From Bacteroidales bacterium (GTDB taxonomy: Bacteria; Bacteroidota; Bacteroidia; Bacteroidales; WCHB1-69): a stretch of DNA of 63,675 bases. The translations under genes were made by a program, and so were the position numbers. Under the pieces are notes generated by a model. That model did no database searches and was not told where the DNA came from. It saw only the letters and a list, made by a program, of their open reading frames with translations. Shown one piece after another: positions 9,848-18,613 of the stretch; the stretch's first letter is position 1; each line of letters starts with the position of its first letter. Where the stretch lies: positions 1-63,675 of the forward strand of contig JAFRUI010000028.1 of the NCBI GenBank assembly GCA_017438945.1, written 5' to 3'.

Positions 9848-11870
9848 AACCGTCACGCTCCAACAAGGCATCAATTTTCGGCTCGCGACCGCGGAAATTG
9901 ATAAACATCTCCATTGCATCCACGGAACCGCCTTTGGAAAGGATGGTTTCCAAATACTTTTGCGCGGTGTCGTGATTCAACACGCCGCTCTCCTTGAAAA
10001 GTGAGAAAGCGTCTGCCTCAAGCATTTCCGCCCACTTGTAACCGTAATAACCGGCTGCGTAGCCACCGGAAAAGAGGTGACCAAAGGCAGTACTCATGCA
10101 GGCGCCGGGAACCACCGGCAACACCTCTACCGTATCAAATATGGAACGTTCCAGACGAAGAATGTCATCCACATCATCTGCAGCCTTTGTATGCCACATC
10201 ATGTCCAGATAGCCGAACGAGAGTTGCCGCACACACAAATATCCCGCCATGAACTTGTTCATGTTCTTCAGCTGCGCGACATATTCGTCAGGAATCAGCT
10301 CACCAGTCTGGTAATGGCGGGCAAAAGTGCGCAGAAACTCCGGTTCCGTAAGCCAATTCTCGTTTAGCTGCGAGGGCAGTTCCACGAAATCGCGGGGCGA
10401 ATGCGTACCGGAAAGGGTGGCGTATTTCACCTCCGACAACATACCGTTCAGCGCGTGCCCGAACTCGTGCAGGAACGTCTTGACCTCATCAACCGTGAGC
10501 AGGGAGGGCTGTTCTTTCGTCGGCGGAGTGAAATTCATCACCAAGCTCACCCACGGGCGGACATCGTTTCCGTTGGCATCCTCGTGCTGGTCGCGGAATT
10601 CCGTCATCCATGCGCCGCTGCGTTTCGTGCTGCGCGGGTGGAAATCGAGGTACAGCACCGACATGAACTGTTCGCCACGATACACCTCATACACCTGAAC
10701 ATCAGGATGATACGGCTGTATGTCCTCCGTTTTTACGAAACGTAGGTCATAGAGCGTAGTGGCTAATCCGAAAACGCCATCAATTACTTGATTCAGTGGA
10801 AAATAAACCTTGAGTTTCTCAGTTTCCAGCTGGAATTTTTCCTGACGCAGCTTTTCCATGTAGTAGCTCAAATCCCAACGCTGGAAAGTATCGTTAAAGC
10901 CTTGTTTTTGAGCAAAGTCCTTCAGTTCTTGAATTTCACGCTTCGCAACAGGCAAAGCAGCGGCTTTCAGCTCATCGAGCAGTTGATAGACGTGGGCGAT
11001 GTCTTTTGCCATACGATTCCGTAATGCATAGTCTGCATAATGCTTATATCCAAGCAAATGCGCGATTTCCTCACGGCATTTCAGAATGGCTTTGATATTA
11101 TCACAGTTGTCAAACTTCCCGCCGTAAGCCTTCTTACTGGAATGCATATAGACTTCCTCACGCAGTGAGCGGTCGTCAGCGTAGGTCAGCACGGTATTCA
11201 CATCGGGAGCGGAAAGGTCGAAAACATAGCCGTCCAATCCTTTGTCGGATGCCTTTTGCGCAGCAAGGGCAAGAGCGCTTTCGGGAATGCCGGCAATTCG
11301 TGGCGATCCCTTTTCGACCTGCACGTGCCAGGCGTTGGTAGCTTTCAGCGCCCGCTGTCCGAAGTCAAGCTGTCGGTTAGCCAGTTCCAAACTCAATTCG
11401 GCGAAACGCTTTTTCTGCTCATCCGGCAAATTCGCACCACCTGACACAAAAGCGTCATAAGTCTTGTCTAACAATATCTTGTCTGCTCCATTCAGGAAAT
11501 TCTCCTGCTGCTGACGGTCGTGCACCGCCTTGACGCGGGCAAACAGACCGGGATGTTGATAGACCTCATTTTCGTATTGCACCAAAAGGGGCTGCACTTT
11601 CTCCGCGACGGCCTGCATCTCGTCATCACCATCACATTCCAGAATATTGAAGAAGAGGTCGGCTACGGTACTTAACTGCTCGCCGGCACGGTCAAGCGCG
11701 ACTATCGTGTTCTCAAAATCCGGCGCGGCGGAATTGTCGACAATCCGTTCTATATCCTGCTTGGCCGAAGCTATGGCCTCTTCAAACGCGGCAAGATAAT
11801 GTTCGGTTTTAATCTCATTGAACGGCGGAGTCTGCCGACGGGTTTTCCATTGTTGGGTTAACGGGTTCAT
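9798..11870 (-). CDS. dcp: M3-family zinc metallopeptidase (peptidyl-dipeptidase Dcp / oligopeptidase A type)
   Basis: A 690-aa cytoplasmic peptidase without signal peptide. The zinc site HEFGH is at residues 468-472 in FLHEFGHALNGML, and conserved M3 segments (FYDAxxxx-like helices, YLDFHPRSTKRSGAW, QLSFGYLDMMWH) fit Dcp/OpdA in length and order. These enzymes trim oligopeptides in the cytosol. The last about 18 residues (LLAVGCWLLAFGYWLK) are odd: they are encoded by the GCCAATA-type heptamer repeat and replace whatever native C-terminus existed. The upstream gap holds a GGTTATT repeat and a palindrome. Dcp versus OpdA cannot be settled by eye. Confidence 0.9.
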   Translation of the reverse strand: MNPLTQQWKTRRQTPPFNEIKTEHYLAAFEEAIASAKQDIERIVDNSAAPDFENTIVALDRAGEQLSTVADLFFNILECDGDDEMQAVAEKVQPLLVQYENEVYQHPGLFARVKAVHDRQQQENFLNGADKILLDKTYDAFVSGGANLPDEQKKRFAELSLELANRQLDFGQRALKATNAWHVQVEKGSPRIAGIPESALALAAQKASDKGLDGYVFDLSAPDVNTVLTYADDRSLREEVYMHSSKKAYGGKFDNCDNIKAILKCREEIAHLLGYKHYADYALRNRMAKDIAHVYQLLDELKAAALPVAKREIQELKDFAQKQGFNDTFQRWDLSYYMEKLRQEKFQLETEKLKVYFPLNQVIDGVFGLATTLYDLRFVKTEDIQPYHPDVQVYEVYRGEQFMSVLYLDFHPRSTKRSGAWMTEFRDQHEDANGNDVRPWVSLVMNFTPPTKEQPSLLTVDEVKTFLHEFGHALNGMLSEVKYATLSGTHSPRDFVELPSQLNENWLTEPEFLRTFARHYQTGELIPDEYVAQLKNMNKFMAGYLCVRQLSFGYLDMMWHTKAADDVDDILRLERSIFDTVEVLPVVPGACMSTAFGHLFSGGYAAGYYGYKWAEMLEADAFSLFKESGVLNHDTAQKYLETILSKGGSVDAMEMFINFRGREPKIDALLERDGLLAVGCWLLAFGYWLK

Positions 11871-11877
11871 TTTTAAT

Positions 11878-11905
11878 GGTTATGGGTTATTGGTTATGGG
11901 TTATT
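11878..11905 (+). repeat. Heptamer repeat (GGTTATG/GGTTATT x4) directly upstream of the M3 peptidase start
   Basis: Four 7-bp units. Read on the gene's strand the array is AATAACC-CATAACC ending about 8 nt before ATG 11870. Confidence 0.9.
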
Positions 11906-11947
11906 GAAGCTTGTTTTAAGGTTAGTGTTACATTGTCATATAAACAA

Positions 11948-11977
11948 TGTAGAGACGCAAAATTTTGCGTCTCTACA
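11948..11977. repeat. 30-bp perfect palindrome of the GTAGAGACG family
   Basis: TGTAGAGACG and its inverse CGTCTCTACA flank CAAAATTTTG; the whole 30 bp equals its reverse complement. Related copies are at 22849, 50253 and 54163. It lies between two minus-strand genes and could also act as a terminator-like hairpin. Confidence 0.9.
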
Positions 11978-12006
11978 AGGGGAAACATATTTTATGCACA
12001 ACGATT

Positions 12007-12510
12007 TTATTTGATACCCAATTCGTTTTTGACGGCAGCGGTAATATCTTCAGAATCGGTGTGATAAGCGCACATGGTAATATCAAAGATATACGAGTAT
12101 TTGCCGTTTTCCGCCACTTTTTTGATGGCAGCCATCAGTTTGTCCTGGAAAGGTTTCAGGAGTTCGATCTGTTTGTTCTGGATATCCATCTCGCTGGTGG
12201 AGACAAAATCCTGGAGTCTGGAGTAGAGTTTCATCAGCTCGTCCTCTTTCACCTTCAAGATGGCAGAAGAGGTGGTGGTATTGGCCAAGTTGGCATATTC
12301 TGCCTGTTTGGTCTTGAATTCATCAGCCATCTGTTTGCCCACTGCTTCCAGTTCTTGCTGATATTCCACCAAAGCTTGTTGCGCGGTGTCAATGCCAGGC
12401 ATTTCCTTCATGATGGCACCATAGTCCACATGTCCGAATTTCGCCTTCTGGGCATATCCGGCGGTGATACAACACACCGCGATAATGCATATTGTGAGTA
12501 TTCTCTTCAT
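12007..12510 (-). CDS. OmpH/Skp-family periplasmic chaperone (third copy in cluster)
   Basis: A 167-aa protein from ATG 12510; a GTG at 12519 would add three residues and overlap the upstream stop. It has a signal peptide (MKRILTICIIAVCCITAGYAQ), then KFGHVDYGAIMKEMPGI, a long charged helical region and a C-terminal VAENGKYSYIFD motif: the OmpH architecture. Skp-like chaperones hold unfolded outer-membrane proteins for the BAM machine. The gene is last in a run of three paralogues downstream of bamA, all with similar N- and C-terminal motifs. Confidence 0.88.
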   Translation of the reverse strand: MKRILTICIIAVCCITAGYAQKAKFGHVDYGAIMKEMPGIDTAQQALVEYQQELEAVGKQMADEFKTKQAEYANLANTTTSSAILKVKEDELMKLYSRLQDFVSTSEMDIQNKQIELLKPFQDKLMAAIKKVAENGKYSYIFDITMCAYHTDSEDITAAVKNELGIK

Positions 12511-12518
12511 AATTGCCA

Positions 12519-13037
12519 CTATTTAATGCCAAGTTCTTTCTTCACCAGCGGGGTGATATCATCAGAGGTGCCATAATACAACAACGTTTTGGTGTCGAAG
12601 ATATAGGAGTAACCGTTGTTTTTCGCCACTTTGTTGATGGCCTCTTGGATAGCGTCCTGGAAAGGCTTGGCTAATTCATACTGCTTGTCTTCGAGGTCTT
12701 CTTGTGCGCTGGCTTGGAATTCTTGGATACGGTTGCCCAGATCCATCAGTTCTTTCTCACGCACTTGACGCACAGCGGAAGACATTGTACCGACTTCACG
12801 GTCGAACTTCTCTTTCTTTGTCTGATACTCCGTCATCATGTTCTCATACATGGACTGTAAGTCTTGTTGGAAAGCTTGGAGCTTGATCTGCAGGGAGTCG
12901 ATTCCCGGCATCACTTCGAGAATTTCGCTTGAGTTGACATGTCCGTATTTTTGCGCATGAGCGGCTTGGGCGGAAAACAGGCCTACGATGGCCAAAATCA
13001 AAGCAATCTTTTTCATTGAAATCTTCTTTATGTTCAT
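12519..13037 (-). CDS. OmpH/Skp-family periplasmic chaperone (second copy)
   Basis: A 172-aa protein with a signal peptide (an alternative start is MKKIALIL at 13016). KYGHVNSSEILEVMPGIDSLQ, a charged coiled-coil stalk and NNGYSYIFDTKTLLYY match OmpH. The frame stops 8 nt before the ATG of the next paralogue and starts 9 nt after the previous one, so the three are one transcription unit. It is close in sequence to the 12007 copy (MPGIDxxQ, SSAxxxVxExEL, DIxxxVKxELGIK in both), which suggests tandem duplication. Confidence 0.9.
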   Translation of the reverse strand: MNIKKISMKKIALILAIVGLFSAQAAHAQKYGHVNSSEILEVMPGIDSLQIKLQAFQQDLQSMYENMMTEYQTKKEKFDREVGTMSSAVRQVREKELMDLGNRIQEFQASAQEDLEDKQYELAKPFQDAIQEAINKVAKNNGYSYIFDTKTLLYYGTSDDITPLVKKELGIK

Positions 13038-13046
13038 ATTACAATA

Positions 13047-13580
13047 TTAATCATCCATATCTTTGCTGACGGAAATGCCCATTTTTTGAAGCACCTCCTC
13101 ATTGATATCCCATTTCGGGTCGGCGTAAATGATAGTCAGGTCACCGGCGGTGTCGAAGACAAAGGCAAAACCTTTTTCTTTGGCATAGTCATTCACCGCA
13201 TTGATCACACGGTCTTGGATGGGCTTCACCAGCTCCTCGCGTTTCTTGAAAAGGTCGCCATCTTGTCCGAAACGTTTTTTCTGTAAATCTTTGGCTGCTT
13301 TTTCTTGTGCTATGATGGCTTCTTCACGACTCCGTTTGATCTGCTCCGGCAGGGTGATGGATTCCACCTGATAACGTTTGTACATGGAATCAATGGTGGA
13401 GAATTTTGCTTCAATCTCCTTTTGCCACTGTACGGCCACACGATCTAATTCCGCCTGTGCTTCTTTGTATTCAGGAATTTGGGAAAGAAGGTATTCGGAA
13501 TTGATATACGCATATTTCTGTGCGAATCCGAAAGACATGACCAACATCAAAAAGAATGTGAATAAGAGTTGTTTTTTCAT
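13047..13580 (-). CDS. OmpH/Skp-family periplasmic chaperone (first copy)
   Basis: A 177-aa protein: signal peptide MKKQLLFTFFLMLVMSFGFAQ, then YAYINSEYLLSQIPEYKEAQ, a basic and acidic helical segment, and EKGFAFVFDTAGDLTIIYADP near the C-terminus. This is the form normally found directly after bamA in Bacteroidetes and is more diverged from the other two copies than they are from each other. It follows bamA by 56 nt in the same operon and is expected to work with it in outer-membrane protein delivery. Confidence 0.9.
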   Translation of the reverse strand: MKKQLLFTFFLMLVMSFGFAQKYAYINSEYLLSQIPEYKEAQAELDRVAVQWQKEIEAKFSTIDSMYKRYQVESITLPEQIKRSREEAIIAQEKAAKDLQKKRFGQDGDLFKKREELVKPIQDRVINAVNDYAKEKGFAFVFDTAGDLTIIYADPKWDINEEVLQKMGISVSKDMDD

Positions 13581-13636
13581 CTTTTTATACGTTTTTTATT
13601 GTTAACATTTGGTAAGACTGTTCTATTGCCATAAGT

Positions 13637-16249
13637 TTAATCGATGGATTGATTAATGGAGATGTGGAACTGCTTGCGCCAGTTGGAGATGCCGGGAACC
13701 GGATCGAAGCCGTAGCCATAGTCGAAGCCGAGCAATCCGAACATCGGCAGATAGACGCGCACGCCCAATCCAACGGACTTATGCATCTGGAACGGATTGT
13801 ATTGGCGCTTGTCAATCCATCCTTTACCTGCCTCCACGAAGGCCAGCAGGTAAACGGTCGCCGACGGATTGAGGGTAATCGGATACCGTAATTCTGCGGT
13901 GAACTTCTGGTATATGGATGCGCCAATGACGGTACCGTTCACATTGGGAGAGAGCACATCGTCCTCATAGCCGCGCATACCGATGATTTCACGACCGTCG
14001 TAGGAGAAGTTGCTCATACCGTCACCACCAAGATAGAACCTGCCGAACGGGGAAATGCCGATAGTCTGGTTGTAGCATCCCATGAATCCCATTTTCATAC
14101 GAACATTCAGCACGAGATTATCCACAATACGCGTAAACCACGACACGCTGAATTTCCATTTATGGTACTCCAGCAGCTTGTATTTCTCCTGATCGGTGGC
14201 ATTGCTGTAGTCCTTGTGGGAGAAGACGGAATACGGAGGTGTCAGCTGCATAGAGAAGGTGATCTCAGAGCCTTCGCGCGGATAAATGGGCGCATTGACG
14301 GAATTACGCGAAATCGTGAAAATATAGCTTAAACTGTGTGCATAGCCGGTGGGGAATATAAAGGAACCCCATTTTTTCACATTGTAATATTCGTACGACA
14401 ACGTGTGTGACATCATAAAGTAGTCATCCGGCCACTTAAGTTTGTTAGACAACGTGATGGACGCACCGGCGATACTCGTGTATGCATACTTGTCATCGTC
14501 TTTTTTGTTATATCCGTTCGTCTGCTTCTGGTAGTAGGCGCCGACGGTGAGTGCATTGGGTTTCTTCCCGCCCAGCCAGGGTTCGGTAAAGGAGAAATTG
14601 TAGTATTGGTAATATTTGGTGCTGACGGAGGCGTTAAGGGCGATTCTCTGTCCATCACCGCCGGGAATGGGAGACCAAGCGTCTTTCTTGAAGAGTTTTT
14701 TGGTGGAGAAATTGTTGAAGGCGATACCGGCGGTGAGCATGAAGCCCATGGCACCGAAACCGGCAGAAAGCGAAAGCTGGTCTGATGTGGTCTCCTCCAC
14801 CACGTAATTGATGTCAACGGTACCGTCAGCCTCGTTCGGGTGGGGCTGCACATCCATCTTTTCCTGGTTGAAATAGCCCATGGACATCAACACCTGCTGT
14901 GACCGGATGATGTCGGCACGATTGAACATTTGTCCAGGAATGGTGGTGAGTTCACGCAGAATCACATTATCATTCGTCTTGGTGTTGCCCGTGATGGTTA
15001 TCTGGTTGTATTTGGCCTGTTTGCCCTCCCTGATGCGGATTTCGATGTCAATGGAATCGCCTTCGATACCCACTTCCACAGGATTTGCACTGAAAAACAG
15101 ATAACCGTTATTCATGTACAGCGAAGCAATATCATCACCGTCCTCCTTCATGGTCAGATTTTTGGTCAGCAAGCTCTGGTTATACACATCGCCCTTGCTG
15201 ATGCCCAACAACTGTTTAAGCATGGAAGTCGGATAGACGGTGTTGCCCACAAACGAAATATTCCGGAAATAATATTGCGAGCCCTCATTGACATCTATGT
15301 CGATATACATATTGTTTTTCTTGACATAGAAAGTGTCGTGGACAATCACCGCATCACGGTAACCAAGTTCATTATAGCGGTTTATGAGATTCGCCTTATC
15401 TTTCTCATAACTCTCCTTGATGAATTTGGAAGGTTTGAAGATTCTCAGTTTCACACGATCCGAAAAATAGTCATCCAGATGATCTTTGATATCTTTGGAC
15501 TGATAATAGCCCTTGTGTTTGAAAAGGTAGGCGATGGCGGTGTCAGCCTTGTAAAAAGGCATAAAACGGAATCTCTCCTTGGTTTCCTTCATGGAACGAA
15601 GCAGAACAGCATCGGTGACACCTTTGTTTCCGTTGATCGTGATTCGATCTATCTTTACTTTCTTGGATTTTCGAATATCAAAGAGCAGATTCACAGCATT
15701 TTTGATTTTTTCATTAGGAATCTGCTGCACATCCACATCACAGCTGAAAAATCCTTTGTCGATATAGTATTTGCGGATAATATTCTTGCATGTGATGATC
15801 ATATTGTCGTTCACGATGTTGCCTTGGGAGATATTGAGCTTTTCGCGGAGATCATTTTCTTCGGTTTTTGTAGTGCCTTTGAAACCGAAAGCGCTCAGGC
15901 GGGAGCGGTCTTCCAGGCGTATGTCAAGGAAGATGAGATCTCCCTGCACGCGGGTGGCCGTTATTTCCACATCTTCGTACAAGCCGGTGTTCCACAAGCT
16001 CTTGACCGCCTTGGATATCTTGTCACCCGGAACTTCGATGAGATCGCCGACATGGAACGGGAGGATCCGCTGGTCCAGCGGAGCGGTTCCCGAGGAGGTG
16101 ATGCCGCCGATTTCGTATGTTTTGGGGGACGAGTAATCAATTTTCGGGGGACCATCGGGCACGTCACCGCCCACCACGACTTGCGCGCAGGCAGCGAAGG
16201 TGCCGAGACAGAGAGCCAACACCAGAACCGTATATCGTATCAAACGCAT
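13637..16249 (-). CDS. bamA: Outer-membrane protein assembly factor BamA
   Basis: An 870-aa protein: signal peptide MRLIRYTVLVLALCLGTFAACAQ, five POTRA domains (about 60-450, with motifs such as IRKYYIDKGFFSCDV and NVILRELTTIPGQMFNRADI), then the Omp85 barrel ending in GLGVRVYLPMFGLLGFDYGYGFD. It is the core of the BAM complex that inserts beta-barrel proteins. The frame is open to 16288, but a -7 box (16268-16275) lies inside that extension, so start 16249, which has a clean signal peptide, is preferred. It lies between uppS and the ompH genes. Confidence 0.95.
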   Translation of the reverse strand: MRLIRYTVLVLALCLGTFAACAQVVVGGDVPDGPPKIDYSSPKTYEIGGITSSGTAPLDQRILPFHVGDLIEVPGDKISKAVKSLWNTGLYEDVEITATRVQGDLIFLDIRLEDRSRLSAFGFKGTTKTEENDLREKLNISQGNIVNDNMIITCKNIIRKYYIDKGFFSCDVDVQQIPNEKIKNAVNLLFDIRKSKKVKIDRITINGNKGVTDAVLLRSMKETKERFRFMPFYKADTAIAYLFKHKGYYQSKDIKDHLDDYFSDRVKLRIFKPSKFIKESYEKDKANLINRYNELGYRDAVIVHDTFYVKKNNMYIDIDVNEGSQYYFRNISFVGNTVYPTSMLKQLLGISKGDVYNQSLLTKNLTMKEDGDDIASLYMNNGYLFFSANPVEVGIEGDSIDIEIRIREGKQAKYNQITITGNTKTNDNVILRELTTIPGQMFNRADIIRSQQVLMSMGYFNQEKMDVQPHPNEADGTVDINYVVEETTSDQLSLSAGFGAMGFMLTAGIAFNNFSTKKLFKKDAWSPIPGGDGQRIALNASVSTKYYQYYNFSFTEPWLGGKKPNALTVGAYYQKQTNGYNKKDDDKYAYTSIAGASITLSNKLKWPDDYFMMSHTLSYEYYNVKKWGSFIFPTGYAHSLSYIFTISRNSVNAPIYPREGSEITFSMQLTPPYSVFSHKDYSNATDQEKYKLLEYHKWKFSVSWFTRIVDNLVLNVRMKMGFMGCYNQTIGISPFGRFYLGGDGMSNFSYDGREIIGMRGYEDDVLSPNVNGTVIGASIYQKFTAELRYPITLNPSATVYLLAFVEAGKGWIDKRQYNPFQMHKSVGLGVRVYLPMFGLLGFDYGYGFDPVPGISNWRKQFHISINQSID

Positions 16250-16267
16250 GCTTCTCAAAAAAGGCGG

Positions 16268-16275
16268 CAAAGATA
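16268..16275 (-). promoter_or_regulatory. Internal -7 promoter element for bamA
   Basis: Minus strand TATCTTTG followed by CCGCC, 18 nt before ATG 16249 and inside the last codons of uppS. It provides transcription of bamA-ompH independent of the upstream promoter. Confidence 0.6.
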
Positions 16276-16284
16276 GTGAAAATA

Positions 16285-17013
16285 TCAATGTGAGCGGACT
16301 TGTTCGCCAGTTTTTCCGAAACGGCGTTCACGATGGGAGAATTGCTCGATGATTTCTTTCAAATGTTCCCTGCGGAAGTCAGGCCACATGACGGGAGTGA
16401 AAAACAGCTCCGCATAGGCAAGTTGCCAGAGCAGGAAGTTGCTGATTCTCTGATCGCCGGCAGTGCGGATCATCAGGTCCACGTCAGGAATTTCCGGATG
16501 GTAGAGGTTCTGGCAGATGGTTTGTTCGCTGATTTCCTCGGGATTGAGTTTGCCTTCCGCGACCTGGCGGGCAATCTGTTTGGCCGTGTCGGCAAGTTCC
16601 GCGCGACCGCTATAGCTGATAGCCACATTCACCGTGGTGCCTGTGCAATGGGCAGACTTTTCAATCGTGTCCAGGATGACCTTTTTGGTGGCTTCGGGAA
16701 GGGTGTCGATCCGGCCGGAGAAAACGACACGGATGTTGTCCCTGATCAAGTTCTCGATTTCCTTGAGAAATGTTTCCGCCATCAGTTCAAAGAGGTAGTT
16801 GACCTCTTCCATCGGCCGGTTCCAGTTTTCCGTTGAGAAAGCATACAAGGTCAGATAGGGGATTTGGAGAGCGTTCGCACCCTTCACAACGTCACGGGCG
16901 GAATCCACTCCTTTCAGATGGCCGTAAATACGTTCATGGCCGTGCTGCTGAGCCCAGCGACCGTTACCATCCATGATAATCGCTATGTGTTTGATCTCTT
17001 TTTCCATATTCAT
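16285..17013 (-). CDS. uppS: Isoprenyl transferase (undecaprenyl diphosphate synthase)
   Basis: A 242-aa cytosolic cis-prenyltransferase that makes the C55 lipid carrier for peptidoglycan and O-antigen from FPP and IPP. The signature HIAIIMDGNGRWA (residues about 9-21, catalytic Asp) is followed by GHLKGVDSARDVV, LYAFSTENWNRP and the C-terminal DLMIRTAGDQRISNFLLWQ, all diagnostic. Start MNMEKE (17013) or MEKE (17007). It is encoded 2 nt after the DUF6089 gene and immediately before bamA, the usual Bacteroidetes order. Confidence 0.96.
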   Translation of the reverse strand: MNMEKEIKHIAIIMDGNGRWAQQHGHERIYGHLKGVDSARDVVKGANALQIPYLTLYAFSTENWNRPMEEVNYLFELMAETFLKEIENLIRDNIRVVFSGRIDTLPEATKKVILDTIEKSAHCTGTTVNVAISYSGRAELADTAKQIARQVAEGKLNPEEISEQTICQNLYHPEIPDVDLMIRTAGDQRISNFLLWQLAYAELFFTPVMWPDFRREHLKEIIEQFSHRERRFGKTGEQVRSH

Positions 17014-17015
17014 TA

Positions 17016-17879
17016 TTACTTACGTTTCTTTTTCAAATCGCAGGTTCTGTCCGTATTCCCGAATTTCACGGTCAGCGTGGCGCCCGCAAACGAGTATAGG
17101 TCATGTGTGGTCTGGTTACCTCGTTGTTCGCCTGCTTGGTGCAACGGGAGAGAAGTCCCCTCTACCGGGTCAACGAGTTCAGGGGTTCTGTCCGCCATGT
17201 CGGCAATGATGTCGCCCCGTCGTTCCCGCAGCAGGTCATTGTCATAGTATCTTCCCCCCACATCGTCCAGATAGTCGGTAAATGTGTAGCGCATGCTCCA
17301 TTCAGCGCCAAGGCTGACATATTTCCCGATGTTGAAGCGGAATCCAATGCCGAAGGGGATGGCGAAATGCGTCAGAGAGTACTTTTTGGGCATTCCCTCC
17401 AAACCCTGTCCTTCCGTGCCCAGACTCTGCAGTTCGTAAACAGTCCCGTCCTTGTATTGCGCTTGCGGGTCAAAGGAGAACACTGTGAGGCCAGCAAAAA
17501 TGTAAGGGGCGAAATGGTTTTTCCCGACAGAGGAGTACAGGCGGAGGAAGTTCAACTCGCCGACCACGGAGAACTCCGTAATCGGGGAAAAGAAGCTGAG
17601 GTTGCGGGAATATCCGCCGTTGGTCAGTCTGTCGCTTGCCGACACTTTGCCGAACATGAAATCCGCCTTGACGGCCCAGCGGGGAGAGATATTGTAGCGG
17701 TAAACCAATCCTGCGGCCAGCTGCGGCTGTGCGAAAAGTCTGGTCGGATTCAGCTCTCCCAAGTAGAACATGGTGCCCACGCAGGCGCCCACTTCCGAGT
17801 TCTGCGCCCGCACAGGCGCTTGCGGAAGTGACAGCAACACCGCACACAACACCACTATATTGATGATAATCTTCTTCAT
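17016..17879 (-). CDS. DUF6089-type outer-membrane beta-barrel protein
   Basis: A 287-aa protein: signal peptide (MKKIIINIVVLCAVLLSLPQAPVRAQ), then alternating aromatic/glycine strands such as EVGACVGTMFYLGELNPTRLF, YRYNISPRWAVKADFMFG and FAIPFGIGFRFNIGKYVSLGAEW, and a basic tail (CDLKKKRK). This is the small OmpA/PorT-like barrel that regularly precedes uppS-bamA in Bacteroidetes. Its exact function is unknown; a cell-envelope biogenesis role is inferred from the conserved neighbourhood. First gene of the six-gene operon. Confidence 0.85.
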   Translation of the reverse strand: MKKIIINIVVLCAVLLSLPQAPVRAQNSEVGACVGTMFYLGELNPTRLFAQPQLAAGLVYRYNISPRWAVKADFMFGKVSASDRLTNGGYSRNLSFFSPITEFSVVGELNFLRLYSSVGKNHFAPYIFAGLTVFSFDPQAQYKDGTVYELQSLGTEGQGLEGMPKKYSLTHFAIPFGIGFRFNIGKYVSLGAEWSMRYTFTDYLDDVGGRYYDNDLLRERRGDIIADMADRTPELVDPVEGTSLPLHQAGEQRGNQTTHDLYSFAGATLTVKFGNTDRTCDLKKKRK

Positions 17880-17901
17880 TTGTACATTTTAAATAAGGCT
17901 G

Positions 17902-17909
17902 CAAAAATA
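17902..17909 (-). promoter_or_regulatory. -7 promoter element of the DUF6089-uppS-bamA-ompH operon
   Basis: Minus strand TATTTTTG followed by CAGCC, 22 nt before ATG 17879. It is divergent from the infC promoter 40 nt away. Confidence 0.6.
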
Positions 17910-17948
17910 AAAAAAATGCTAAAACGAATTATACAATAAAAAATTGTG

Positions 17949-17956
17949 TATTTTTG
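17949..17956 (+). promoter_or_regulatory. -7 promoter element of infC-rpmI-rplT
   Basis: TATTTTTG followed by CCGCCC. It lies downstream of a possible TTG start at 17944, so initiation must be further in. Confidence 0.65.
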
Positions 17957-18009
17957 CCGCCCAAAAAATTATAAATAAAGTTTTTACACTAAAAAGAAAG
18001 GATTTGATC

Positions 18010-18570
18010 ATCGCTCAGAACAACCGTCCGAACAAAGGATTCGGCCCAAAAAACAAGAAAGAAGCCCAACACCGTATCAACAATTACATTACGGCGCAAG
18101 TCGTGCGTGTGGTGGGGGACAACATTGAACCCAACATCGTCTCGTTGCGTGAAGCGTTAGCCATTGCCGATGAGCATGGATTGGATCTGGTGGAAATTTC
18201 CCCCCAGGCAAACCCTCCCGTGTGCAAGGTGATGGACTATCAGAAATACCTTTACGAGCAGAAGAAAAAGCTGAAAGAAATCAAGGCGAACAGTGCCAAG
18301 ACAGAAATCAAGGAGATCCGTCTGAGTCCGCAGATCAGCGAACATGATGTGGAATTCAAGTGTAACCACGCCATCCGGTTCCTCCAAGACGGCTACAAAG
18401 TGAAGATCATCATGACCTTCCGCGGCCGCAGCATCATCTACAAGGACAACGGCGAGCTCGAGCTTCTCAAATTTGCCGAACGCCTTCAGGATTACGGCAA
18501 AGTCGACCAAATGCCGGTGCTGACAGGGCGCAACATGACCATCCTCATGGTGCCGAAACCCAAAAAGTAA
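18010..18570 (+). CDS. infC: Translation initiation factor IF-3, probable non-canonical start codon
   Basis: IF-3 binds the 30S subunit, blocks premature 50S joining and proofreads start codons. The N domain (HRINNYITAQVVRVVGDNIEPNIVSLREAL, with DLVEISPQANPPVCKVMDYQKY) and the C domain (EIRLSPQISEHDVEFKCNHAIRFL, KVKIIMTFRGR) are complete. No ATG fits: the frame extends to TTG 17944, but that is upstream of the promoter. AAAGGA at 17997-18002 is a rare Shine-Dalgarno site; it is 1 nt from TTG 18004 but 4 and 7 nt from ATC 18007 and ATC 18010. An AUC start would match the known use of AUU/AUC in infC for autoregulation. The start remains uncertain. Confidence 0.93.
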   Translation: MAQNNRPNKGFGPKNKKEAQHRINNYITAQVVRVVGDNIEPNIVSLREALAIADEHGLDLVEISPQANPPVCKVMDYQKYLYEQKKKLKEIKANSAKTEIKEIRLSPQISEHDVEFKCNHAIRFLQDGYKVKIIMTFRGRSIIYKDNGELELLKFAERLQDYGKVDQMPVLTGRNMTILMVPKPKK

Positions 18571-18613
18571 TATATAACAAATACTATATATAAACCTTAA
18601 AAATCAATTAGAA

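Noticed and set aside
14930-16276. 448-codon plus-strand ORF opposite bamA
   Set aside because: bamA on the minus strand has full POTRA and Omp85 motifs; the antisense frame is a codon-bias shadow.
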